NCBI GenBank assembly: GCA_030650395.1
Contig: JAUSDY010000004.1
Location: forward strand, 1-64,000
From: Acidobacteriota bacterium
GTDB lineage: Bacteria > Acidobacteriota > Vicinamibacteria > Vicinamibacterales > UBA2999
DNA length: 64,000 bases
Direction of reading: 5' to 3'
The position numbers and the translations under genes are program-made. Positions 27,303 through 36,776 of the stretch are shown here, piece by piece. Each line of letters begins with the position of its first letter. Within the stretch, counting starts at the first letter, position 1. Below the pieces are notes generated by a model. The model searched no databases and was not told the origin of the DNA. It saw only the letters and a program-made list of their open reading frames with translations.

Positions 27303-27815
27303 ATGAAGACAGCATTCCCGTATGTCGCGTCGGTAGCGCTGCTCGCCTTGGTCGCAGGTGTGCGGCCGGACCCGCCGATGCAGGCGAGGGCCCGGCAATC
27401 GGGCGACGAACCACTGATTCGCGCGGCGCGGGAGCGGTCAAACCAGGCCATCGCGGCGCACGACCTGACCGCGATTGCGCGCGTGTGGATGCCCGACGTG
27501 CACGTTGTCTCGTCGACGAGCGCCCAGACCGCCGGACGAGACGCCAACCGCGCCCGCATGACGCAGCAGTTCACTAATCGTCCAGACACCATTTACGTTC
27601 GGCGACCGGCCGTCGTCGATGTCTATCCGCAGTGGGCCGTGGCCTCGGAGCGCGGCGAGTGGACGGGAACGTGGACCGAGCCCGACGGCGCGCTCGAGAT
27701 CGGCGGCACCTACCTCGCGCAGTGGCGCAAGGTCGACGGGCGGTGGTTGATCCAGGCCGAGCTGTTCGTTCCCACTCGCTGCACCGGCGCCAAGTACTGT
27801 ACCCAGAGGCCCTAA
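27303..27815 (+). CDS. Exported SnoaL/DUF4440-like (NTF2 fold) protein
   Basis: A 170-aa protein with an N-terminal hydrophobic signal (MKTAFPYVASVALLALVAG). An NTF2-like domain follows: IRAARERSNQAIAAHDLTAIARVWMPDVHVVSS, then WTGTWTEPDGALEIGGTYLAQWRKVDGRWLIQAELFVP. This is the usual DUF4440 arrangement of helix, cavity strands and a final WRK.dGrW strand. The ligand or enzymatic role is unknown. Two cysteines near the C-terminus (CTGAKYC) could form a disulfide. Start codon directly follows a repeat. Confidence 0.8.
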   Translation: MKTAFPYVASVALLALVAGVRPDPPMQARARQSGDEPLIRAARERSNQAIAAHDLTAIARVWMPDVHVVSSTSAQTAGRDANRARMTQQFTNRPDTIYVRRPAVVDVYPQWAVASERGEWTGTWTEPDGALEIGGTYLAQWRKVDGRWLIQAELFVPTRCTGAKYCTQRP

Positions 27816-27822
27816 AACCTCA

Positions 27823-27893
27823 GAGTGCGTACAGTGCGTACGGTTCCAAGGGTGCGTACAGTGCTGGTGCCCGGTGTGCTGAGTGCCCCGAAG
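27823..27893. repeat. Second copy of the GTGCGTACG repeat
   Basis: GTGCGTACAGTGCGTACGGTTCC followed by AAGGGTGCGTACAGTGCT is almost identical to 26750-26800. The remaining 27894-28091 holds no recognisable gene. A short open stretch there does not continue. Confidence 0.8.
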
Positions 27894-28091
27894 TAACGAG
27901 CCTCCATTGGCTGCGACGATTTAAATTCCAGCGTTATGGTCGCGCCGAGCGGCTGCTTGACGCAGCGTGACGATCAGCGCGGCGACGGCTGAACTGCAGA
28001 CCGGGCATCACGACCAGTTCCCTCAGCGCAGGGTGGTACCGGAACTTCTCGAGTCCTCTTCCAGTATTCTCTGTGTTGAGGGACGAAGAGA

Positions 28092-28727
28092 GTGCTCAAT
28101 AACCCGGTGGATCTTCTGTCGGTCGTTTTGGGTGGCGCGCTCGGGCGATCCGGGCGCAAGCGGGCGCGCAGGGCTGCCCACTTTCTCGGCGGCCGCGGCG
28201 GGTTCCTGTCTGCCAGCACGTTGATCGCCGCCGCCGGCGTAGCGTGGGGTATCTACGACAGCGTCAAAGGACAACAACAGGGTGCCTTCGGTGCCTCTGG
28301 TGCCATGGGGTCGGTGCCAGGGCCACCGGTGCCACCGGTGCCGGTGCTTCCCGAGCCGCTTCCCGATCCGGTGCTGCGAATCATTCGCCTCGCCGTGTCG
28401 GCCGCGCGCGCTGATGGCGATCTCTCAGAGAAGGAACGCGCCCTCATCCTGGAGCGCGCCCGCGAGGCCGGCCTCGAAGCCGTGATCGAAGCGGAGCTGG
28501 CGGCGCCGCACCCGCTTGCCGACATCGTTCGCGGCCTCACCCATGCGGAAGGCCGCAAGGAGCTCTACGTCCTCGCCTTCACCATCGTGCGCGCCGACGA
28601 AACCGTGTCGGGCGCCGAACGCATCTACCTCGCGCAGCTCGCGCACCAGCTCGGGCTCGACGCCGCGACCGTGGCCGCGCTCGAGAGCGAGACCGCGACT
28701 AAGATCGACGCGCAGCCTAACTCGTAG
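28092..28727 (+). CDS. TerB/DUF533-like protein
   Basis: A 211-aa protein from GTG 28092. The N-terminus (LGGALGRSGRKRARRAAHFLGG, then a hydrophobic STLIAAAGVAWGIYD) is DUF533-like. A Pro/Gly/Val linker encoded by GGTGCC repeats follows (about 65-90). The C-terminal all-helical TerB domain has the acidic motif AARADGDLSEKERALI and a second half beginning IVRADETVSGAERIYL. TerB-fold proteins bind divalent cations through such acidic helices. The real role, tellurite-related or not, is unproven here. A hairpin begins at its stop codon. Confidence 0.8.
   Translation: MLNNPVDLLSVVLGGALGRSGRKRARRAAHFLGGRGGFLSASTLIAAAGVAWGIYDSVKGQQQGAFGASGAMGSVPGPPVPPVPVLPEPLPDPVLRIIRLAVSAARADGDLSEKERALILERAREAGLEAVIEAELAAPHPLADIVRGLTHAEGRKELYVLAFTIVRADETVSGAERIYLAQLAHQLGLDAATVAALESETATKIDAQPNS
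28280..28350 (+). repeat. GGTGCC-type repeat encoding a protein linker
   Basis: GGTGCCTTC, GGTGCCTCT, GGTGCCATG and then CCACCGGTG units encode the flexible Gly/Ala then Pro/Val linker of the TerB-like protein. Confidence 0.65.
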
Positions 28728-28746
28728 GCGGGTCTAAAGACCCGCC
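28727..28746. terminator. Perfect stem GGCGGGTC-TAAA-GACCCGCC at the stop codon
   Basis: An 8-bp GC-rich stem with a TAAA loop starts at the last base of the TerB-like gene stop codon. There is no U-tract. It resembles the stem at 14400 in style. Confidence 0.5.
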
Positions 28747-28747
28747 T

Positions 28748-28790
28748 CTACACTGTTAACTCTTAACTCTTAACGCTTAACTCGGACAAG
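28748..28790. repeat. TTAACTC/TTAACGC repeat before the AIM24-like gene
   Basis: CTGTTAACTCTTAACTCTTAA plus a CGCTTAACTC unit end about 10 nt before ATG 28798. Same family as 8248 and 12674. Confidence 0.8.
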
Positions 28791-28797
28791 GATCACT

Positions 28798-29844
28798 ATG
28801 GACGGCTCGAATCAGTGGTACATGGCCATCGGCGGCCATCAGGTCGGACCGGTGGGGCAGAGCGAGATCATCTCGAACCTCCAGAACGGCAGCATCGACG
28901 CCGAGACGCTGGTGTTCACCGCCGGCATGACGTCGTGGCAGAAGGTCAAGGACGTTCCCGCCTTCGCGGCCTTTGTCAGGAACCCTGCGGCCGCTTCGGC
29001 GGGGCAGGCGCCTGGTTTTGGACCGCCGCCCGCGCCAGGCCGCCGGGCGCACGACATCGATTTCGAGATCCACGGCAACGAGATGCAGTTCGTCGAGGTG
29101 GCGCTCGATCCGGGTGAAGGCGCGGTCGCCGAAGCCGGCTCGATGATGTACATGACGCAAGGCATCAACCTCGAAACCATCTTCGGCGACGGCAGCCAGC
29201 AGCAATCGAAGGGCGTGCTCGACGCGCTGCTCGGCGCCGGCAAGCGCATCCTGACCGGTGAGAGCCTGTTCATGACGGTGTTCACCAACCAGGGCCAGGG
29301 CAAGCAGAAGGTCGCCTTTGGCGCGCCGTATCCCGGCAAGATCATCCCGATGGATCTGCGCGCGCTGGGCGGGCACCTCGTGTGTCAGAAGGACTCATTC
29401 CTCTGCGCCGCCCGCGGCGTCTCGGTCGGCATCGCCTTCCAGAAGAAGCTCGGCGTCGGCATCTTCGGCGGCGAAGGCTTCATCATGCAGAAGCTCGAAG
29501 GCGACGGCCTCTGTTTCGTGCACGCCGGCGGCACCATTCATCACTTCGAGCTCGCCCCCGGCGAGACGATGCGCGTGGATACCGGGTGCCTGGTGGCGCT
29601 GCAGCCGAGCGTGAACTACGACATCCAGTTCGTCGGCAAGGTGAAGACGGCGCTGTTTGGCGGCGAAGGATTGTTCTTCGCCACGCTCACCGGCCCCGGA
29701 CGCGTATGGCTGCAGTCGTTGCCGCTCAGTAGGATGGCGGATCGCATCTACGCCGCGGCACCGCAGAGCAAGGGATGGCGCAAAGAAGAGGGGTCGATCC
29801 TCGATCGGGTTGGGGGCCTGGGCGATCTGATCGATGGACGGTAG
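28798..29844 (+). CDS. GYF_2 plus AIM24 (TIGR00266-like) protein
   Basis: A 348-aa cytoplasmic protein. The N-terminal GYF_2 domain (about 6-55: WYMAIGGHQVGPVG, then GMTSWQKVKDVPAF) is a small peptide-binding module found beside membrane or adaptor proteins. The rest is an AIM24 domain (about 78-310), rich in glycine-turned beta strands (EAGSMMYMTQGI, GEGFIMQKLEGDG, PGETMRVDTGCLVAL). AIM24-family proteins are conserved but of unknown biochemical function in bacteria. It stands between TerB-like and MBL genes, all on the + strand. Confidence 0.9.
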   Translation: MDGSNQWYMAIGGHQVGPVGQSEIISNLQNGSIDAETLVFTAGMTSWQKVKDVPAFAAFVRNPAAASAGQAPGFGPPPAPGRRAHDIDFEIHGNEMQFVEVALDPGEGAVAEAGSMMYMTQGINLETIFGDGSQQQSKGVLDALLGAGKRILTGESLFMTVFTNQGQGKQKVAFGAPYPGKIIPMDLRALGGHLVCQKDSFLCAARGVSVGIAFQKKLGVGIFGGEGFIMQKLEGDGLCFVHAGGTIHHFELAPGETMRVDTGCLVALQPSVNYDIQFVGKVKTALFGGEGLFFATLTGPGRVWLQSLPLSRMADRIYAAAPQSKGWRKEEGSILDRVGGLGDLIDGR

Positions 29845-29846
29845 TG

Positions 29847-29903
29847 CCGCAGATAACGCAGAACAATCAACGGGGCCGCAGATGACGCAGATTACGCAGA
29901 TCT
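29847..29903. repeat. CGCAGATNA repeat (outer arm of a promoter-spanning inverted repeat)
   Basis: CCGCAGATAACGCAG..., GGGGCCGCAGATGACGCAG and ATTACGCAGAT units precede the MBL gene. Their reverse complements (TCTGCGTCA...) occur at 29957-30058 inside that gene, so the promoter and start codon lie in the loop of a large inverted repeat. Confidence 0.85.
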
Positions 29904-29925
29904 AAAGACTCGACAAGCGGCGTGG

Positions 29926-29931
29926 TACCAT
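29926..29931 (+). promoter_or_regulatory. -10-like TACCAT before a leaderless MBL start
   Basis: TACCAT is followed after 8 nt by ATG 29940, with no Shine-Dalgarno sequence. Confidence 0.35.
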
Positions 29932-29939
29932 AGCGCGCC

Positions 29940-30932
29940 ATGGCGTTAACACGTTTCGTGAAGTCTGCGTCATCTGCGTCATCTGCGGCCCGCCTTTTGA
30001 GATCTGCGTTATCTGTGTCATCTGTGGCCCTGTTGTTCTTATCTGCGTCATCGGCGGCGCAGGTCAGGACGGCTGATCCCGCCAAGCGCGGCTTGAGCCG
30101 CTCGGAGTTCCCGCGCACCATCAAGCTGGCCGATAACGTCTACGGCTACGAAGACATTCGCAATCCCGGCTTCACCACCGTCAGCCTGTTCGTCGTCGGC
30201 AACGACGGCGTGCTGATCGCCGACGGGCAGGGCAGTCCCGACGCCACGCGCAACCTGCTTGAGGCGATCGTGAAGGTCACGCCCAAACCGGTCAAGTGGT
30301 ACATCGTCGGATCCGATCACGGCGATCACACCGCCGGTAATGCCATCCTCCCCAGAGATATCACCTACATCGTGTCGAAAGCGTCGAAGATGCAGATGGA
30401 GCGCGACGCGGCCAATCCGAATCGGCCGCTGACCGCGCTACCGGTGATCGTGCCGCCTGTGGCGATGACCAGCGATAAGCAGGTGGTGAATGTGGGAGGC
30501 ATCGAGGTCCAGGCGCTCTATCTGGGTCGCGCGCACACGGGCGGCGACCTGTTGGTCTACCTGCCCAGGCAGAAGATCCTCTTCATGAGCGAGGTCTACC
30601 TCAATCGCGTGTTCCCGGCCATGCGCTCCGCCTATCCCACGGAGTGGGTGTCGGTGATCGACAAGGCGCTGAAGCTGGACGTCGATCGCTTCGTGCCCGG
30701 CCACGGCTTTATCGAAGGGCCGAACGCATCGCGTGAAGAGCTCGTTGAATATCAGAAAGCGCTTCGCGCCGTGATCGCCGAGGTCAACCGCCTCCACAAG
30801 CTTGGGCTGTCCGCGGATGATGCGGCGAAGCAGGCGAACTGGGGGCCGTACAAAGAGTGGTTTCTCGTGGAGCAGCAAGGGCCGATTGCGGTCCGCAAAA
30901 TCTACGAAGAGATCGAGGGCAAGCTCAAGTAA
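29940..30932 (+). CDS. Exported metallo-beta-lactamase-fold hydrolase with variant metal site
   Basis: A 330-aa protein. Residues about 9-41 form a Ser/Ala-rich hydrophobic signal sequence encoded by a DNA repeat. The MBL fold follows (VSLFVVGNDGVLIADGQGS). Where class members have HxHxDH, this protein has S125-D-H127-G-D129-H130. A further ligand, H199 (GRAHTGGDLLVYLP), and the late H255 (VPGHGF) are kept. The usual bridging aspartate position reads MSEV (E218) instead of GD. So one zinc ligand appears to be lost and another conservatively changed. It could be a mono-metal or non-zinc MBL enzyme; beta-lactamase activity should not be assumed. Confidence 0.85.
   Translation: MALTRFVKSASSASSAARLLRSALSVSSVALLFLSASSAAQVRTADPAKRGLSRSEFPRTIKLADNVYGYEDIRNPGFTTVSLFVVGNDGVLIADGQGSPDATRNLLEAIVKVTPKPVKWYIVGSDHGDHTAGNAILPRDITYIVSKASKMQMERDAANPNRPLTALPVIVPPVAMTSDKQVVNVGGIEVQALYLGRAHTGGDLLVYLPRQKILFMSEVYLNRVFPAMRSAYPTEWVSVIDKALKLDVDRFVPGHGFIEGPNASREELVEYQKALRAVIAEVNRLHKLGLSADDAAKQANWGPYKEWFLVEQQGPIAVRKIYEEIEGKLK
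29957..30058 (+). repeat. TCTGCGTCA repeat encoding a signal peptide
   Basis: Units TCTGCGTCATCTGCG, TCTGCGTTATCTGTG and similar are nine bases long, so every unit encodes the same SAS/SVS-like triplet. The repeat yields a Ser/Ala-rich signal peptide ending about residue 41. Confidence 0.8.
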
Positions 30933-30981
30933 GGCAGAAGGCAGAAGGCAGAAGGCAGAAGGCAGAAGGCAGAAGGCAGAA
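30932..30981. repeat. AAGGCAG heptamer array (about 7 units)
   Basis: Seven nearly perfect AAGGCAG units run from the MBL stop codon to 5 nt before ATG 30986. This is the longest single-orientation run of the family in the window. Confidence 0.9.
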
Positions 30982-30985
30982 ACCG

Positions 30986-31411
30986 ATGGCTGAACAAAGT
31001 TACGAACACCACACGCATCGCCCCATTCCAACGACGATCGTCGGCCTCTTCGCGCTGACGGCGCTGGTGCTGATGATCGGCCAGATGGCGTTTGGCTGGC
31101 AGACGCGCGACTGGGCGATTCTCGCCGTGATCTCGGCGGTGTTCCAGCTTGGCGGCATCAGCCGCCTGTACACGATCAACCTGCAGGACCGCATCATCAT
31201 GCTCGAGACCAAGGTCCGCTGCGCCGAAGTGCTGCCGGCGGGGCAGGATGCCAACCTGGCGAAACTGTCCAAGCGGCAAATCGTCGCGCTGCGCTTTGCG
31301 TCAGACGAGGAGCTCGGCTCGCTGCTGGAGAAGGCGGCTCGAGAGAACCTGTCGCCCAAAGACATCAAGGCTTCGATCAAGACATGGCGTCCAGACCCGT
31401 ATCGCACGTAG
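30986..31411 (+). CDS. DUF6526-like two-TM membrane protein
   Basis: A 141-aa protein. A short cytoplasmic start (MAEQSYEHHTHRPIP) leads to two TM helices (about 19-38 and 46-66), then a soluble helical tail. The tail reads LQDRIIMLETKVRCAEVLP and KRQIVALRFASDEELGSLLEKA, as in DUF6526-type proteins. Function unknown; the layout suggests a membrane-anchored coiled helix. I choose ATG 30986 right after the AAGGCAG repeat, since the earlier open frame overlaps the MBL gene. The next gene begins 28 bp before its stop. Confidence 0.75.
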   Translation: MAEQSYEHHTHRPIPTTIVGLFALTALVLMIGQMAFGWQTRDWAILAVISAVFQLGGISRLYTINLQDRIIMLETKVRCAEVLPAGQDANLAKLSKRQIVALRFASDEELGSLLEKAARENLSPKDIKASIKTWRPDPYRT

Positions 31412-32220
31412 CGCGCGCGCTGATGGCGTTGGCCGTCACGGCCTCGCCGGCATTTGCCACCTGGTCGGTGATCGCCGTCGATCAAAAAACGCGGGCGGTC
31501 GTGATTGCCTCGGCGACCTGCGTGCCCCAGGCGAGCTTCGCCGGTTTTCCCGCCAAAGGCTTGATGGACGTGCAAGCCATCGTGGTGCCCGGCAAGGGCG
31601 TCGCGGCGGCGCAGGCGGGCGTCGACCGCACGCGCAAGAATCAGCAGTTGATCTACGACGAGATCGCCAAGGGCACCGACCCGGTCAGGATTCTCGAGCT
31701 GCTCAAGACGGATCCTGAACTCGAGGTCCGCCAGTTTGCGATCGTCGACCTGCAGGGCCGCATGACCGGGTTCTCCGGACAGAAGAACAGCGCGGTGTCG
31801 CTCAGCCGGCAAGACCATGTCGCGCGCACGGATATTTACTTTTCGATCCAGGGCAACATCCTGACGAGCGATGAAGTGGTGACGGCGGCGGTGGACGCGT
31901 TCAAGAGCGCCGACGGCACGCTGGCCGATCGCGTGATGGCGGCGATGGAGACCGCCGACGCGATGGGCGGCGACAAGCGCTGCACCTGCGAGAGCAAGCC
32001 ACTGCCCGCCGCCACGGCCGCCTGCCAGACCAAGACGTCGCACGTGGCGTACATTCTTCGTGCAGATCCCACCGACAAGGCCGGCGCCTCGTTCAACGAC
32101 GGCCAGTACGCGATGTATGTCTCGGTGACCAACGACGACATCAGACCCACTGAAAACGCGAATCCCGTGAAGACCCTGCGCATGCGCTACGACGCTTGGA
32201 AGAAGGCCCACCCGCAGTGA
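31384..32220 (+). CDS. Exported DUF1028 protein
   Basis: A 278-aa protein with a signal peptide (MASRPVSHVARALMALAVTASPAFA). The mature part begins with TWSVIAVD, the usual DUF1028 start (T/S at the new N-terminus), and continues with ATCVPQASF, GKGVAAAQA and QFAIVDLQGRMTGFSG. DUF1028 adopts an Ntn-hydrolase-like fold, which makes the exposed Thr27 an attractive candidate nucleophile, but no activity is established for the family. It overlaps DUF6526-like by 28 bp and the following small gene by 4 bp. Confidence 0.85.
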   Translation: MASRPVSHVARALMALAVTASPAFATWSVIAVDQKTRAVVIASATCVPQASFAGFPAKGLMDVQAIVVPGKGVAAAQAGVDRTRKNQQLIYDEIAKGTDPVRILELLKTDPELEVRQFAIVDLQGRMTGFSGQKNSAVSLSRQDHVARTDIYFSIQGNILTSDEVVTAAVDAFKSADGTLADRVMAAMETADAMGGDKRCTCESKPLPAATAACQTKTSHVAYILRADPTDKAGASFNDGQYAMYVSVTNDDIRPTENANPVKTLRMRYDAWKKAHPQ

Positions 32221-32450
32221 CCCCGGAGGAACAAGAGGAAGTCCGCCGCGTGATCGAGGCGCACGAACGCACGCTTCAGATCTGCCGTGCCTGTGCCGAG
32301 ACGACGCGCGACCTGGCGTGGGAGGTGAAGCGCGGCAGCGTGCCTCCGCCCGAAGCGCTCAACGCCACGCTCGCCGAGGTCGAGCGCGTGCTGGACGATC
32401 TTGGCAAGGTCGAGATCGCCATCGCGGAAATGAAGGCCGTCCTCTGGTAA
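32217..32450 (+). CDS. Small hypothetical helical protein, 77 aa
   Basis: Starts at GTG 32217 overlapping the DUF1028 stop (GTGA); a TTG at 32196 is a possible alternative. The product is acidic and almost wholly helical (EEQEEVRRVIEAHERTLQICRACAETTRDLAWEVKRG, split by a PPPEAL turn). It contains a CRAC cysteine pair. No homologue recognised. The overlap with DUF1028 suggests translational coupling. Confidence 0.6.
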   Translation: MTPEEQEEVRRVIEAHERTLQICRACAETTRDLAWEVKRGSVPPPEALNATLAEVERVLDDLGKVEIAIAEMKAVLW

Positions 32451-32470
32451 TCCCCTCGTCGGGGCCGCAC

Positions 32471-32476
32471 TAGAAT
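32471..32476 (+). promoter_or_regulatory. -10-like TAGAAT upstream of the histidine kinase
   Basis: TAGAAT lies 33 nt before GTG 32510. This would give a leader of about 27 nt that includes GGAG before the start. Confidence 0.35.
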
Positions 32477-32509
32477 AGAAGAGATGTCGTCAGCCAGTCG
32501 GAGATCGCG

Positions 32510-34380
<1,871 letters not shown>

Positions 34381-34384
<4 letters not shown>

Positions 34385-35403
34385 TTCGGAAGCCAGTCGT
34401 ATTGATCACGGGCGCGGGCGGCGAGATCGGCCACGGGCTGATCGCGCACATCGCGACAGCCGGCGCGCAGCCGGTGATCACCCTCGACGTGAACCCGCTC
34501 GAGCCCGCGCTCGGCAAAATGGTGCAGCGCGAGTTCACCGGATCGATCACCGATAAATCACTGCTCGAGCGCGTGCTGTCGGAGTTCGAGGTCGAGACCG
34601 TCTATCACCTGGCGGCGCTGCTCTCGACCCGCTCGGAATTCACGCCGACGACCGCACACCAGGTGAATGTGGAGGGCACGCTCAACCTGCTCGAGTTCTC
34701 GCAGCGCGAGGCCGAGTCGCACGGGCGGCCCGTGACGTTCATGTATCCCTCGTCCATCGCCGCGTATGGGTTGCCGGATCTCGAGACCAAGCGGCGCGCG
34801 GGCAAGGTGAAGGAAGACGACCACAACACGCCGTCGACCATGTATGGCTGCAACAAGCTGTACTGCGAGCATCTCGGCCGCTACTACGCGCGCTTCTACA
34901 AGCAACTGGCGGCGCAGCCGCAATCGGGATGCGTCGACTTTCGCTGCGTCAGGTATCCGGGCTTGATTTCGGCGCTCACCGTCCCCTCGGGCGGCACGTC
35001 CGACTATGCGCCCGAGATGATCCACGCGGCGGCCAAGGGCGATCCGTATGCGTGCTTCGTCAGGCCTGACACGCGAATTCCGTTCATGGCGATGCCGGAC
35101 GGCGTCGAAGCATTGTTGAAACTGGCGTCGGCCCCCAAAGCGAAGCTGACGCGGACCGCGTACAATCTGGCAGCGTTCAATCCCTCGGCGGAGGAGGTCC
35201 GTGACGAAGTGGTGCGCGCCTTCCCGGGGGCCGACATCTCCTGGCACACCGACACCAAGCGGCAGGGCATCGTCGACTCGTGGCCGGAAGACGTCGACGA
35301 CAGCGCGGCGCGGCGCGACTGGGGCTTCGCCCCGAACTACGATTTCACCCGTGCGTTTCGCGATTACCTCATTCCCACGATTGGTTCACGCTATGCGAAA
35401 TAG
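34381..35403 (+). CDS. NAD-dependent epimerase/dehydratase, L-threonine 3-dehydrogenase-like SDR
   Basis: A 340-aa extended short-chain dehydrogenase from TTG 34381 (4-bp overlap with the kinase). The nucleotide-binding motif GAGGEIG is at 11-17 and the catalytic YxxxK is Y155-GCN-K159. RYPGLIS...GGTSDYAPEMIHAA is the segment typical of SDR-type L-threonine dehydrogenases, which oxidise threonine to 2-amino-3-ketobutyrate with NAD. No 2-amino-3-ketobutyrate CoA ligase (kbl) is nearby, so a related nucleotide-sugar or other epimerase remains possible. The DUF885 gene starts within its last codons. Confidence 0.83.
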
Positions 35404-36742
35404 GTTCAGAAAGGTTCGGAAGGGTTCTGAAGGGTTCAGAAAGGTTCTCGCGATGTGTGCGCTGATCGCCTTCCCGATGATCATGACCGCTCAGACACGA
35501 CCGGCAGATCCGTTCAAGAGCGTTGCCGAGCGCTACGTCAAGCTGGTGCTCGCCGTCGGCCAGCACGACGCCGATTACGTGGATGCGTTTTATGGTCCGC
35601 CTGAGTGGCGCAAGGAAGCCGAGGCGGCGAAGGTCCCGCTCGACGCCATCGATCAGCAGGCGGCGGCGCTCGAACCGGCGATTGCCGCGGTGCTGATCGC
35701 GCCCCGTGAGGCGCGCGATCGGGAGTTGTGGGCGCTGCGCCGGCAATACCTGGTTCGGCAGGTCGCAGCCCTGCGCGCCCGGGTCGCAATGCTGAAAGGC
35801 AGGACGTTCACGTTCGACGAGGAATCGCTCGCTCTGTACGACGCGGTCGCGCCGACCAAGACCGAGGCCGAATTCGAGCTGGTGCTCAAACAGCTCGAAG
35901 CGAAGCTGCCTGGCGCCGGCACGCTGATCGATCGCTACGATCGCTTCAAACAGGCGTTCGTCATTCCGACCGCGCGGGTTGATCGCGTGTTCCAGGAGGC
36001 GATTCGCGGCTGCCGCCAGCAGACGCTGTCGTTCGTGACGCTGCCGCCCGACGAGCGCTTTACCGTCGAGTACGTCACCGGCAAGTCGTGGAGCGGATAC
36101 AACTGGTATCAAGGCGGCTACAAGAGCCTGATCCAGGTCAACACCGACCTGCCGATTTACATCGACCGGGCCATCGACCTGGCGTGCCACGAGGGTTACC
36201 CCGGCCATCACGTCTACAACGTGCTGCTCGAAAGGCACCTGGTCAAGGATCGCGGCTGGATTGAATACACGGTGTACCCGTTGTTCTCGCCGCAGTCGCT
36301 GATCGCGGAGGGCACGGCCAACTTCGGCATCGAGGTGGCGTTCTCGCCGGCGGATCGGGTGCGCTATGAGATAGACGTGCTGTTTCCGCTGGCAGGCCTC
36401 GATGTGAAGAGGGTGCAGGAGTATTACGACGTGCTCGCACTCGTCGACAAGCTGTCGTACGCGGGCAACGAGGCGGCGCGCCGCTATCTGAACGGCACGA
36501 TCGATCGCGCCGGCGCCGTCGCGTGGCTCGAGCGCTACGCGATGTACACGAAGCCGAGAGCCGAACAGCGCGTGAAGTTCATCGACCAGTACCGCAGCTA
36601 CGTGATCAACTACAACCTTGGTAAGGATCTGATCCGCGCCTACATCGAGAAAAAAGCCGGGCGAGATGCGACCCCTCAGCAGCGCTGGCGCGAGTTCGCG
36701 GCGTTGCTGTCATCGCCCAGACTGCCGTCAGGGTTAAAGTGA
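35393..36742 (+). CDS. DUF885-like exported zinc metallopeptidase
   Basis: A 449-aa protein if started at ATG 35393 (inside the previous gene's end), or 429 aa from ATG 35453. Between the two lies a repeat that would encode the basic n-region RNRFRKVRKGSEGFRK before the hydrophobic ALIAFPMIMTAQ, so the longer form makes the better signal peptide. The catalytic motif HEGYPGHH starts at H266. It is the HExxPGHH hallmark of DUF885, with a later glutamate in LIAEGTANFGIE. These proteins behave like M3/M32-type peptidases. Substrate unknown. Confidence 0.87.
   Translation: MRNRFRKVRKGSEGFRKVLAMCALIAFPMIMTAQTRPADPFKSVAERYVKLVLAVGQHDADYVDAFYGPPEWRKEAEAAKVPLDAIDQQAAALEPAIAAVLIAPREARDRELWALRRQYLVRQVAALRARVAMLKGRTFTFDEESLALYDAVAPTKTEAEFELVLKQLEAKLPGAGTLIDRYDRFKQAFVIPTARVDRVFQEAIRGCRQQTLSFVTLPPDERFTVEYVTGKSWSGYNWYQGGYKSLIQVNTDLPIYIDRAIDLACHEGYPGHHVYNVLLERHLVKDRGWIEYTVYPLFSPQSLIAEGTANFGIEVAFSPADRVRYEIDVLFPLAGLDVKRVQEYYDVLALVDKLSYAGNEAARRYLNGTIDRAGAVAWLERYAMYTKPRAEQRVKFIDQYRSYVINYNLGKDLIRAYIEKKAGRDATPQQRWREFAALLSSPRLPSGLK
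35402..35450 (+). repeat. GGTTC(A/G)GAA(A/G) tandem repeat within the N-terminal coding region
   Basis: Units GGTTCAGAAA, GGTTCGGAAG, GGTTCTGAAG, GGTTCAGAAA and GGTTCTCGCG run head to tail across the start of the DUF885 gene, in frame with it. Confidence 0.85.
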
Positions 36743-36746
36743 AACC

Positions 36747-36775
36747 CCTCCTTCGTGGCCTTCGTGGTTGCCTTT
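36747..36775. repeat. CCTTCGTGG repeat before the quinone oxidoreductase gene
   Basis: TCCTTCGTGGCCTTCGTGG followed by TTGCCTTTT ends 1 nt before ATG 36777. No Shine-Dalgarno sequence. Confidence 0.75.
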
Positions 36776-36776
36776 T

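Noticed and set aside
27894-28091. Small genes in the gap before the TerB-like gene
   Set aside because: Open frames are short, lack ribosome sites and show no protein-like pattern.
30932-30981. CRISPR-like direct repeat before the DUF6526-like gene
   Set aside because: Pure heptamer tandem without spacers.
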